Positions 1 through 6,710 of a stretch of 9,857 nucleotides of DNA are shown here, piece after piece. This DNA is from Actinomycetes bacterium (GTDB lineage: Bacteria; Actinomycetota; Acidimicrobiia; Acidimicrobiales; RAAP-2), in NCBI GenBank assembly GCA_021799915.1, contig JAJYZN010000098.1:1-9857 (forward strand), read 5' to 3'. The position numbers were made by a program, and so were the translations under genes. The notes under the pieces were generated by a model. The model saw only the letters and a list, made by a program, of their open reading frames with translations, was not told the origin of the DNA and searched no databases. Each line of letters begins with the position of its first letter. Positions within the stretch are counted from its first letter, which is position 1.

Positions 1-1
1 G

Positions 2-709
2 CCGATCATCAAGGCGGACTACACGAAGCTGGGCGGCAAGATCGTCGCAACCGAGTCGATCTCAGCCGGGCTGTCGACATACAGCTCTGAGGCGTCTGCG
101 CTGATGGCAAAACACCCGCAAGTCGTCTTCACCCAGATGACACCACCTACGGCAGCAGCGTTTTTCAAGAATTTGGAGTCGCTGAACTTGCTGAAGGTAC
201 CGTTCATCGGCACGACATTCATGGCAGGAGCGACAGTGATCCAGGCGATCGGCCCCTCCCTCTCGAAGACGCAGATGGTGGAGGTCCAGGGCAGCACAGC
301 GATCTCTGGAGCAGGCAGTCTCTTCAAGGCGACCTACCAGAAGGTCAATGGTCATGCAGTGGAGTCGGGTGCCAACTTCGCCTACGACTGCACGGTCGAC
401 TTCGCTCTTGCGATGGACAAGGCGAAGAGCTTCAGCGGTCCCAAGGTGATCGCGCACATGGACACAGTCTCGAACCCTCCGGGGGTCAAGGTGTACACGT
501 ACGCGCAGGGCCTGGCCGAGCTGAAGAAGGGCAAGAAGATCGACTACACAGGCGTCAGCGGTCCGATGAACTTCAACAAGTACCACAACGTCAACGGAGC
601 GTGGAGCGTGGTGCGTGCGACGGGGAAGTCGACAGGCAGCGTGTCGGTGGTCGAGACAATCACCGCGACACAGATCGTGAAGTACCAGCAAGGCAAGGGG
701 AAGATGTAG
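2..709 (+). CDS. ABC transporter substrate-binding protein, branched-chain amino acid (Leu/Ile/Val) type, 5'-truncated
   Basis: The frame enters from the left edge and runs 235 residues to a TAG stop, so the N-terminus (signal peptide and first lobe) lies outside the window. What remains resembles the C-terminal part of periplasmic-binding-protein family 6 (LivJ-like) proteins. It has alternating strand and helix segments such as PQVVFTQMTPPTAAAFFKNL and VPFIGTTFMAGA, then a hinge-like stretch with 'YDCTVDFALAMDKA'. The tail 'DYTGVSGPMNFNKYHNVNGAWSVV' (around residues 180-203 of the visible part) is the family's typical ending, where a 'G.SG.v.Fd..G' motif closes the cleft. Such proteins are secreted or lipid-anchored and deliver amino acids, short amides or aromatic acids to a Liv-type permease, which would lie upstream. 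Third codon positions are visibly less G+C-rich than in the following genes. The family is clear; the ligand is unknown. Confidence 0.85.
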   Translation, partial: PIIKADYTKLGGKIVATESISAGLSTYSSEASALMAKHPQVVFTQMTPPTAAAFFKNLESLNLLKVPFIGTTFMAGATVIQAIGPSLSKTQMVEVQGSTAISGAGSLFKATYQKVNGHAVESGANFAYDCTVDFALAMDKAKSFSGPKVIAHMDTVSNPPGVKVYTYAQGLAELKKGKKIDYTGVSGPMNFNKYHNVNGAWSVVRATGKSTGSVSVVETITATQIVKYQQGKGKM

Positions 710-768
710 AGACCACACCGGCGGTGGCGCGGCTGGGCTGGGCTGGGCCGGCCCGACCGAGCGGCGGG

Positions 769-801
769 GGGAGGTGGACGCCTGTCCGGCGTTCACCTCC
801 C
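769..801 (+). terminator. Strong hairpin, probable terminator of the substrate-binding-protein gene
   Basis: A 14-base left arm (769-782, GGGAGGTGGACGCC) pairs with 788-801 (GGCGTTCACCTCCC) around the loop TGTCC. Thirteen pairs are Watson-Crick and one is G-U. It begins 60 bases after the stop of the upstream gene. No T-run follows, which is common for hairpin terminators in high-GC actinobacteria. Just upstream, 731-751 holds three GGCTG units in tandem. Termination is inferred from position and stem strength. Confidence 0.6.
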
Positions 802-839
802 AGCTCTCGGGGTCCCCGACATGGGAACGGTCTCGGCGA

Positions 840-857
840 CGAGCCGGTGTCGGCTCG
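840..857 (+). other. Second perfect hairpin in the 245-base gap before the oxidoreductase gene
   Basis: CGAGCCG (840-846) and CGGCTCG (851-857) form a perfect 7-bp stem around GTGT. Slightly upstream, TCGGGG (807-812) and CCCCGA (814-819) form a perfect inverted repeat around one T. These may be a backup terminator, a leader structure or a regulator site for the gene starting at 955. I see no convincing -35/-10 pair in the gap. Its role is unknown. Confidence 0.35.
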
Positions 858-954
858 GCCAGAGGTGAGATGTGGGGCGTACGCTGCCGTCGATCCGGCG
901 GCCCCACGATCTGAGCGGCAGGACAGCTACGGGCACGAGAGGAGCAATCGAGGG

Positions 955-1881
955 ATGACGACGGCGGAGGAGCACGAGAGGCGGGCTGGCGTAGCAGCCC
1001 AGCCGGTCGTCGGCGTGGTCGGGCTCGGCACGATGGGCGGGGCAATGGCACGTCACCTGCTCGCCGCCGGGTACCGGGTGGTCGGTCACGACGTGGACTC
1101 CGATGCGACGGCGCGATGTGCGGCCGCGGGCGGGAACGTGGTGGAGAGCGCAGCGGAGGTGGCTGGAGCTGCCGACGTGGTGATCCTGTCCCTTCCCTCC
1201 CTGGCTGCCTTCGAGGCGGTGATCGACGGCAGCGGGGGTCTTGCGGACGTGGCAGAGCCTCGCTGCCGGATCGTCGTAGAGACGAGCACGTTGCCCCTCG
1301 AGCTGAAGCGGTCTGCCCACGCAAGGCTGGCAGCTCGCGGGCTCGAGCTCCTCGACTGTCCGATCAGCGGCACCGGCGCCCAGATGGCCGCCGGGGATGC
1401 CGTCTTCTACGCGAGCGGTGACGACGGCGCCGTGGGCGAGATCGCACCGTTGCTCCAAGCGTGCGGAAAGGCGGTGTTCAGCCTCGGCGCACTGGGTAAC
1501 GGCACCAAGCTGAAGCTCGTTGCGAACCTTCTGGTGGCAGTCCACAATGCGTCCGCCGCCGAGGCTCTGGTCCTCGCCAGGGCTGGCGGGATCGAACCCT
1601 CGGTCGCATTGCCTGCACTCGTGGCCGGGGCGGGAAGTTCCCGCATGCTCGAGCTCCGCGGCCCGATGATGGTGGCCGAGAAGTACGAGCCACCCTCGAT
1701 GAAGATCCGCCTCTTCATGAAGGACGTCTCGATCATCACGGCCTTTGCCGAAGAGGTGGGCTGCACCTTGCCGGTGTTCGAGGCGGCCGGCCGGCTCCAC
1801 CGGGCAGCGCTCGACGCCGGCTGGGCTGAGGCCGACCCGGCGAGCGTCCACGCGGTGGTGGACTGCAATCCACCTTCGTGA
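955..1881 (+). CDS. NAD(P)-dependent oxidoreductase, 3-hydroxyisobutyrate dehydrogenase family
   Basis: The 308-residue protein has the usual length for the beta-hydroxyacid dehydrogenase family, which oxidises 3-hydroxyisobutyrate, tartronate semialdehyde-related and similar 3-hydroxy acids with NAD(P)+. The N-terminal Rossmann motif is GLGTMG at residues 23-28, followed by an HDVD segment at the end of the second strand. The substrate loop DCPISGTG is at 134-141 (family form D.P.SGG). The catalytic segment contains K187 and N191 in the K-x3-N spacing typical of the catalytic Lys and its partner Asn. The C-terminal half is all-helical, as expected. The ATG at 955 was chosen because AGAGGAG lies about 11 bases upstream and only low-complexity sequence precedes it in frame. 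A TauE/SafE exporter follows after 31 bases. The family is secure; the exact substrate is not. Confidence 0.88.
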   Translation: MTTAEEHERRAGVAAQPVVGVVGLGTMGGAMARHLLAAGYRVVGHDVDSDATARCAAAGGNVVESAAEVAGAADVVILSLPSLAAFEAVIDGSGGLADVAEPRCRIVVETSTLPLELKRSAHARLAARGLELLDCPISGTGAQMAAGDAVFYASGDDGAVGEIAPLLQACGKAVFSLGALGNGTKLKLVANLLVAVHNASAAEALVLARAGGIEPSVALPALVAGAGSSRMLELRGPMMVAEKYEPPSMKIRLFMKDVSIITAFAEEVGCTLPVFEAAGRLHRAALDAGWAEADPASVHAVVDCNPPS

Positions 1882-1912
1882 GGAGCTGCCATCCGTCTCG
1901 GAACACCCCGCG

Positions 1913-2665
1913 ATGACAGCCGGGGCCGCCGCCGCTGCCGTCGGGGCTGGGATCGCGGCAGGGACCATCAACACGGTGGTCGGGTCCGGGACGCTCGTCA
2001 CTTTCCCGGTCCTTCTCGGCCTCGGGTACGGACCGCTGGTGGCGAACGTGTCCAACTCCATCGGGCTCGTACCCGGAGGCGTGAGCGGCGTGATCGGGTA
2101 CCGACGTGAGCTGGTGGACCAGGGCCGACGGGTACTGGGCCTGTCGATCTTCGCCTTGATGGGCGGTCTGATCGGCGCTGCGCTCCTCCTGGAGCTCCCG
2201 GCTTCGGACTTTCGCCACGCCGTCCCGGTGTTGATCCTCGTCGCCTGCGGGCTCGTGGTGGTGCAGCCGGTGCTGCGCAAGGCATTGCCGCGTCGGGACC
2301 GAGAGGGCGGGCCCTTCAGCCGCTGGGCGCTGCGCTCGGCTTCGTTGGCCGTGGCCGTCTACGGCGGGTACTTCGGGGCCGCCCAAGGAGTCATCCTCAT
2401 CTCGGTCCTGGGTCTCGCTGTCCGTGACAGCCTCCAGCGTCTCAACGCGGTCAAGAACGTCCTGGCCCTGATGGCGAACACCGCGGCCGGTGTCGTCTTT
2501 GCCGTGGCCGCTCCCGTGTCCTGGCCGGCTGCAGCAGCCATCGCTGCCGGGTCGATCCTTGGTGGCGTCCTCGGCGCCCGCATCGGCAGGCGGCTCTCTC
2601 CGGCGGTCTTGCGTGGCGTGGTCGTGGTCGTCGGCCTGGTGGCGGCCGTCCGGCTGCTCGCCTGA
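1913..2665 (+). CDS. TauE/SafE family membrane protein (putative anion/sulfonate exporter)
   Basis: The 250-residue, strongly hydrophobic protein has about eight membrane segments (roughly 3-22, 27-60, 74-94, 103-121, 138-168, 180-200, 205-222, 232-250). It shows the two-repeat layout of the TauE/SafE family. GSGTLVTFPVLL (24-35) is followed by N45 and N48 and a 'GVIGYRREL' loop. The second-half counterpart is GAAQGVILISVLGL (155-168), followed by 'LNAVKNVLALMAN'. Charged stretches at 122-131 and 224-227 mark cytoplasmic loops. Family members move sulfite, sulfoacetate, sulfolactate or other small organic anions out of the cell. The ATG at 1913 has no good ribosome site close by (a GAGGAG sits 28 bases upstream, overlapping the previous stop). 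Translation may depend on coupling to the preceding dehydrogenase. The substrate is unknown. Confidence 0.85.
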   Translation: MTAGAAAAAVGAGIAAGTINTVVGSGTLVTFPVLLGLGYGPLVANVSNSIGLVPGGVSGVIGYRRELVDQGRRVLGLSIFALMGGLIGAALLLELPASDFRHAVPVLILVACGLVVVQPVLRKALPRRDREGGPFSRWALRSASLAVAVYGGYFGAAQGVILISVLGLAVRDSLQRLNAVKNVLALMANTAAGVVFAVAAPVSWPAAAAIAAGSILGGVLGARIGRRLSPAVLRGVVVVVGLVAAVRLLA

Positions 2666-2695
2666 GCCCGATGACCGCCCCCTGGGCCAGCGCGA

Positions 2696-2716
2696 GATGA
2701 TTGGAGTACAATCATC
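2696..2716 (+). promoter_or_regulatory. Perfect dyad overlapping a TACAAT -10-like box: candidate operator/promoter
   Basis: GATGATTG (2696-2703) and CAATCATC (2709-2716) are exact reverse complements around GAGTA, forming an A/T-rich island in G+C-rich surroundings. The right arm includes TACAAT (2707-2712), one mismatch from the sigma70 -10 consensus TATAAT. No clear -35 is seen at 16-18 bases. The ATTG-n5-CAAT core resembles the small dyads bound by GntR-type repressors. It sits between the exporter gene and the amidohydrolase operon, about 130 bases before the latter's start. It could therefore switch the 2849-8944 gene row. No regulator gene is in the window. Confidence 0.45.
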
Positions 2717-2848
2717 ATCGACGGCGGGCCAATGCTCACTGCGGCGCGCCGGAGTGGCGGCGGCTCTCGCGCTGGTCGCCACGGCGGCCACGGTGGTCGC
2801 CCGGCGACGAGCGGCGGCTGGCCCGCCGGCCCGAGAGGAGATCGTACG

Positions 2849-3835
2849 ATGAGCGTGGACGTGCACAACCATGTGATGCCGATCGAGGCGCTGGACCTGC
2901 TGAGCTCGGATCCGACCTACGGCGTCACCATCGAGGACGGTACCTGGAGCGGTGCGCACCACGTCGCCTTCTCGATCGACCCTTCTTTCTACGATCCTGC
3001 GGCGAAGCTGGACTACATGGAAGCCCGCCGGGTCGACGCGGCGATCGTCTCGCCCCCTCCGCCGCTGTACTTCTACGACGTCTCGGCCGAAGACGGGGTC
3101 CGACTGTGCGAGGCATCCAACGAGGGGATGGCGAAGTTCTGCGGCCACGCTCCAGATCGCTTGCGATGGCTGGCCAACCTGCCAATGCAAGATCCTGACC
3201 AGGCTGCGGGCATGTACCGCTCGGCGGTGGGGTCCGGTGCGGCTGGGGCCGCGATCGGGACCTCGATCGACGGCGGACGGCTCGATGAGGAGCGGTTCGA
3301 GCCGTTCTGGGCCGCTGCCGACGACCTCGGCCTCCCCGTGCTTGTCCACCCCGCCTTCAACGAGCCGCATGCGGGGCTCTCGCCGTTCTACCTTCAGAAC
3401 GTGATCGGCAACCTCCTGGAGACCACCGTCATGGTGGAGCGCCTCATCTGCACCGGTGTGCTCGCCCGGCACCCTCGCGTCAAGCTCGTCCTCATGCACG
3501 GCGGCGGGTACCTGCCGTACCAGGCGGGCCGCCTCGCTCACGCGTGCGGCGTGCGGCCGGAGATCACCGTCGATGCCGGGAGCGTCTGGAGCGCATTCGA
3601 CCAGCTCTACTTCGACACCATCACGCACGACCCGGGGGCCCTTCGTTACCTGGTGGAACGCGTCGGCGCGGATCGTGTCGTGCTCGGTACCGACATGCCG
3701 TTCGACATGTCCGAGGACCGCCCGATGGAGCTCCTCGAGTCCACCCTGGACCCCGAGACGATCCGGGCGGTAGCAGGCGCCAACGCCGTAGCGCTCTTCG
3801 GCGCCAACGCACCTCGGCCGCTCGCCGCGAGCTGA
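2849..3835 (+). CDS. Amidohydrolase family 2 protein, ACMSD-like metal-dependent hydrolase/decarboxylase
   Basis: The 328-residue protein belongs to the amidohydrolase-2 group, which includes 2-amino-3-carboxymuconate-6-semialdehyde decarboxylase (ACMSD), gamma-resorcylate decarboxylase and related TIM-barrel metalloenzymes. The metal ligands can be placed: HNH at residues 6-8 on strand 1 (the H-x-H signature), H167 in 'VLVHPAF', H217 in 'LVLMHGGG' and D282 in 'VVLGTDMPF'. The spacing is close to that of ACMSD. 'GGGYLPYQAGRLAHA' after H217 is also typical of the family. The ATG at 2849 has GAGAGGAG (2833-2840) eight bases upstream. The preceding in-frame sequence is low-complexity and contains an apparent promoter region. 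The gene is the first of a tight five-gene row and probably decarboxylates or hydrolyses a ring-derived or unsaturated acid. The exact substrate cannot be read. Confidence 0.88.
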   Translation: MSVDVHNHVMPIEALDLLSSDPTYGVTIEDGTWSGAHHVAFSIDPSFYDPAAKLDYMEARRVDAAIVSPPPPLYFYDVSAEDGVRLCEASNEGMAKFCGHAPDRLRWLANLPMQDPDQAAGMYRSAVGSGAAGAAIGTSIDGGRLDEERFEPFWAAADDLGLPVLVHPAFNEPHAGLSPFYLQNVIGNLLETTVMVERLICTGVLARHPRVKLVLMHGGGYLPYQAGRLAHACGVRPEITVDAGSVWSAFDQLYFDTITHDPGALRYLVERVGADRVVLGTDMPFDMSEDRPMELLESTLDPETIRAVAGANAVALFGANAPRPLAAS

Positions 3836-3854
3836 TCACGCCCAGGTGTCGTCC

Positions 3855-4808
3855 ATGGATCCGTTCCGGGTGGTGTTGACCGACCAGGTCTTCCCCGACA
3901 CGGTGATCGAACGCGGCATCATCGAAGCTGCTGGGGGCACCCTCGAGGTGGGCGCTGGCGACCGGTCCGCGGTCCTCGGGCTGGCGCGCACCGCCGACGC
4001 CGTGCTCACCACGTACTTCCCCCTGCAGCGCCAGGACATCGAGCGGCTCGTGCGGTGCAGGATCATCGCTCGCTACGGGATCGGCGTGGACAACGTCGAC
4101 GTGACCGCAGCTGCCGAACGTGGCATGGTCGTGACGAACGTCCCCGACTACTGCGTCGAGGAGGTGGCGACCCACGCTCTTGCCATGGCGTTCGCCCTCT
4201 TGCGCAAGCTGCCCGAGGGGCATGCGGAGATCCTTCGGGGCGGCTGGGGGGTCGGCGGCCTTCGGCCGATGAGCCGGCCATCGGAGCTGACGCTCGGCCT
4301 CGTCGGCTACGGACGGATCGCCCGCCGGGTGGCCCAAGGAGCCCGCGCGCTGGGCATGGCGATCGTCGTGCACGACCCGTTCCTCTCGGAGCCGGCACCC
4401 GACGGCGTCGACCTCGTCGACCTCGCCACGCTGCTCGGTCGAAGCGACGTGGTGTCGCTCCACTGCCCGCTCACCGAGACCACTCGCGGCCTCATCGGCC
4501 CCGACGAGCTGGCGGCGATGCGTCCGAGCGCAGTGCTCGTCAACACCTCGAGGGGCCCCCTCGTGCGCTTCGACGCCCTGACGGCTGCCCTTCGCGCCGG
4601 GCGCCTGGCCGGCGCGGGGCTCGACGTCTTCGAGACGGAGCCTCCCGATGCGGGCTCCCTGCGCGATGTTCGCGGACTCCTGGCGACGCCGCACGTCGCC
4701 TTCTACTCCGAGGCGGCGATCAGGGAGTCCCAGCACAAGGCGGCGACCCAGATCGTGAAGGCAATGGCAGGGGAGCCGGTCGACTACCTCGTGCGCCCGC
4801 CCGGTTGA
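3855..4808 (+). CDS. D-isomer-specific 2-hydroxyacid dehydrogenase, CtBP/3-phosphoglycerate dehydrogenase-like
   Basis: The 317-residue NAD-dependent dehydrogenase interconverts a 2-oxo acid and a D-2-hydroxy acid. The NAD-binding motif is GYGRIA (151-156), with D174 ('VVHDPF') at the end of the second strand pointing to NAD rather than NADP. The catalytic Arg is R233 in 'NTSRG', the Glu is E262 in 'DVFETEP', and the His is H280 in 'TPHVAFYSEAA'. The R-E spacing of 29 equals that of E. coli SerA (R240/E269). The 'TPHVAFYSEA' block and a 'GEPVDYLV' tail resemble the C-terminal-binding-protein subgroup. The ATG at 3855 is preferred over the GTG at 3846 because AGGTG (3844-3848) then serves as a ribosome site six bases upstream. 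It lies 19 bases after the amidohydrolase and 8 before the next gene, so it is clearly in the operon. The physiological substrate is unknown. Confidence 0.88.
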   Translation: MDPFRVVLTDQVFPDTVIERGIIEAAGGTLEVGAGDRSAVLGLARTADAVLTTYFPLQRQDIERLVRCRIIARYGIGVDNVDVTAAAERGMVVTNVPDYCVEEVATHALAMAFALLRKLPEGHAEILRGGWGVGGLRPMSRPSELTLGLVGYGRIARRVAQGARALGMAIVVHDPFLSEPAPDGVDLVDLATLLGRSDVVSLHCPLTETTRGLIGPDELAAMRPSAVLVNTSRGPLVRFDALTAALRAGRLAGAGLDVFETEPPDAGSLRDVRGLLATPHVAFYSEAAIRESQHKAATQIVKAMAGEPVDYLVRPPG

Positions 4809-4816
4809 AGGACGAC

Positions 4817-6628
4817 GTGAGGGATCCGATCGCAGCGGAGGTCATGGACCTCGACGACGAGGGCGCAACGGCGTCCGTCGTCGGCGCCAAGGCGGCACGT
4901 CTTGCAGCGGCACGGCGCGCGGGGCTCCCAGTGCTGCCGGGGGTCGTGGTACTTCCGGGACCCGGCCGACTCCTCGTGGACGAGATGCTGCCCGATGTGC
5001 ACCGGCACGGTCCCCATGCCGTCTCCCTGGCCCTGATGGATGCCGTGGCGACGCGCGTCCTGCTTGGCGACGCTTGCGGGCGGGCTGCGGCCCTCGGCTC
5101 TTCACTCGTCGCCCGCTCGTCTTCGTATGTGGAGGACGATCCGCTGTGGTCGGGGGCCTTCTCCTCCTTTCTCGACGTCGAGCCGCCTCATGTCGCGATT
5201 GCGGTGGCCGGTTGCTGGGCTTCGACCCTCGCGCCGTCGGTCCTCGAGCTCTGCGACAAGACGGGCACGATGCCCGGCGAGGTATGCCCAGCCGTGCTCG
5301 TCCAGCCGATGGTGTCCCCCGACGCGGCTGGGACCGGGACCTACGTGCCGGGAGGGCCCGTCGAGGTGGTCGCGGTGTGGGGCTCTCCGGCCCCGCTGCT
5401 CGCCGGGTGGGCAGAAGGTTGGAGCGCAACGATCCGAGCAGGACGAGCCGAAGGGCCCGCAGTGGGTGGCCCGCCGCTGCCTGGGCGTCCACAGAGGCCG
5501 ATCGACCGGCCATTGCCGACCGCCTGGCTCGCCGCAGTGGCCGACCTCGCTGGCGCGGCGTGCGGCGGCGAGCCTGCCGCTATCGAGTGGGCGATCGTGG
5601 ACGGTCGCGCCGTGCTCCTGCAGGTCCGCCCGCTCGTCGGGCAGGCAGAGAGAGGTGAGGAACCGGAGGCCAGCGTCGTGAGAGCGGGGCTGCTCGAGCG
5701 GGGGACCCTCGAGCCAGGTCTGGCCGATGGAGCGGCAGCGTGTCGCGCGGCCGATGTGGCTTGGGCTGCGACCCGGTACGGCGGACCGCTCGGCGACGAG
5801 CTGGTGCTGCCCTGGCTGCTCGCGCTCGGCAGAGCAGCTCCGACGATGGAGGCGGCAGCGGGCGAGTGGGGTGGCCGACCGCAGGGCGGGGTCCCGGCAC
5901 TGCGGGCGATGTTCGAAGGGGCGGTCGATGCAGGGACCGCCCTCGGGGCAGCCGCGCTCGGTTGTGCGCAGGCTGCGCTGCCCTCTGCGGCCAGCCGGCT
6001 CATTGCGCGAGTGGCTCAGGGGGCACTCGACACACTCGACGGGCTTCACGCCGTGGACGCGACATCGGCGCGGGAGGCGGTAGCGGCATTCGATGCCATT
6101 GGGAGGGCGCTCGTCGCCGCCGGATCACTCGCACATCCCGAGCAGCTCTGGGGCCTGTCTGTCGACGAGGTGCGACGCCTCCTCGCGCTGCCCGCGTCGG
6201 GCGGATGGCACCGGCACCGGCACCGCACCCTGCGATGGCAGCCGCTTGTCCAAGCTGTCATCCGCGCCCAGGGCCGCCTGCAGGCCGGCGACGGCGTGTC
6301 TCCGGGATCTGGCGCAGGACCGGGACGTCGGCTCACGTCGCCCGCCGACCTGCGCCGCGTGGTCCCAGGCGACGTCGTCGTCCTTCGGCGCCCGATCCCG
6401 CAGTTGGCGCCCGCGCTCTGGGCGGCTGCGGCGCTCGTGGCCGAGTCTGGTAGTGGAGCTGCCCACCTGGTCGAGGTAGCCCGCTCGCTACGCGTGCCGG
6501 CCGTCGTCGCCGTCGGCCCCGTGGTTACGGCGGACGGGGAGGATTTGGTGCTCGTGGACGGCGATCGTCACGAGATCGCTGTGCTTCGCGCGCGGCGCCC
6601 AGCGGAGACACGGGGCGGTCCAGGCTGA
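4817..6628 (+). CDS. PEP-synthase-like enzyme: ATP-grasp (PEP/pyruvate-binding) domain plus phosphohistidine swivel domain, no PEP TIM barrel
   Basis: The 603-residue protein has an N-terminal PPDK/PEP-synthase ATP-binding domain (about 10-275). It carries K25 in 'VVGAKAARL', 'ARSS' at 99-102 with R100 and E106/D107, then 'SGAFSSFLDV', 'VLVQPMVSPDAAGTG', E257 in 'IEWAIVDG' and Q269/R271 in 'LLQVRPL'. A helical, less conserved linker (about 285-490) follows. The C-terminal swivelling His domain (about 500-595) has 'VVPGDVVVLRRP' and H550 in 'AESGSGAAHLVEVARSLRVPAVVAVG'. In this superfamily the His carries the phosphate from ATP to the acceptor. The usual Thr-Cys/Ser-His-Ala-Ala context is altered to Ala-Ala-His-Leu-Val. 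The ~300-residue C-terminal PEP/pyruvate barrel of PEP synthase is missing, so the acceptor must be bound elsewhere, as in rifampin phosphotransferase or phenylphosphate synthase. The GTG at 4817 (GAAGGA upstream) was chosen. A TTG at 4805 overlapping the previous stop and an ATG at 4844 are alternatives. The function is open. Confidence 0.8.
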   Translation: MRDPIAAEVMDLDDEGATASVVGAKAARLAAARRAGLPVLPGVVVLPGPGRLLVDEMLPDVHRHGPHAVSLALMDAVATRVLLGDACGRAAALGSSLVARSSSYVEDDPLWSGAFSSFLDVEPPHVAIAVAGCWASTLAPSVLELCDKTGTMPGEVCPAVLVQPMVSPDAAGTGTYVPGGPVEVVAVWGSPAPLLAGWAEGWSATIRAGRAEGPAVGGPPLPGRPQRPIDRPLPTAWLAAVADLAGAACGGEPAAIEWAIVDGRAVLLQVRPLVGQAERGEEPEASVVRAGLLERGTLEPGLADGAAACRAADVAWAATRYGGPLGDELVLPWLLALGRAAPTMEAAAGEWGGRPQGGVPALRAMFEGAVDAGTALGAAALGCAQAALPSAASRLIARVAQGALDTLDGLHAVDATSAREAVAAFDAIGRALVAAGSLAHPEQLWGLSVDEVRRLLALPASGGWHRHRHRTLRWQPLVQAVIRAQGRLQAGDGVSPGSGAGPGRRLTSPADLRRVVPGDVVVLRRPIPQLAPALWAAAALVAESGSGAAHLVEVARSLRVPAVVAVGPVVTADGEDLVLVDGDRHEIAVLRARRPAETRGGPG

Positions 6629-6710
6629 TGCCGACGCTACGGTCGTCGGGTGCCCGGCAGCCACGGGCTGGATGGGCTCGGATCGCCCTGGGTTGCGAGG
6701 AAGGAGTGCG

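Noticed and set aside
826..857. Possible ECF-sigma promoter (GGAAC box) before the dehydrogenase gene
   Set aside because: Only a partial -35-like match is present, with no convincing -10 at the right spacing, and the region is dominated by a hairpin.
601..954. Upstream extension of the 3-hydroxyisobutyrate dehydrogenase-family frame
   Set aside because: The extra N-terminus overlaps the previous gene and the terminator hairpin and is low-complexity. The family's N-terminus begins just after the ATG at 955.
62..1324. Minus-strand 420-residue open frame
   Set aside because: It is Arg/Pro-rich low-complexity translation opposite the binding-protein and dehydrogenase genes, with no recognisable domain.
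2732..2848. Upstream extension of the amidohydrolase frame
   Set aside because: It would add a Gly/Arg/Ala-rich stretch before the H-x-H motif, which normally lies at the very N-terminus. The ATG at 2849 has the better ribosome site.
1736..3628. Minus-strand 630-residue open frame
   Set aside because: It spans three well-supported + strand genes, is low-complexity with Arg, Asp and His richness, and shows no family motifs. It is a codon-bias shadow.
6652..6668. GCCCG/CGGGC hairpin between the PEP-synthase-like and aldehyde dehydrogenase genes
   Set aside because: The stem is only five pairs in very G+C-rich sequence, with no T-run, so it is expected by chance.
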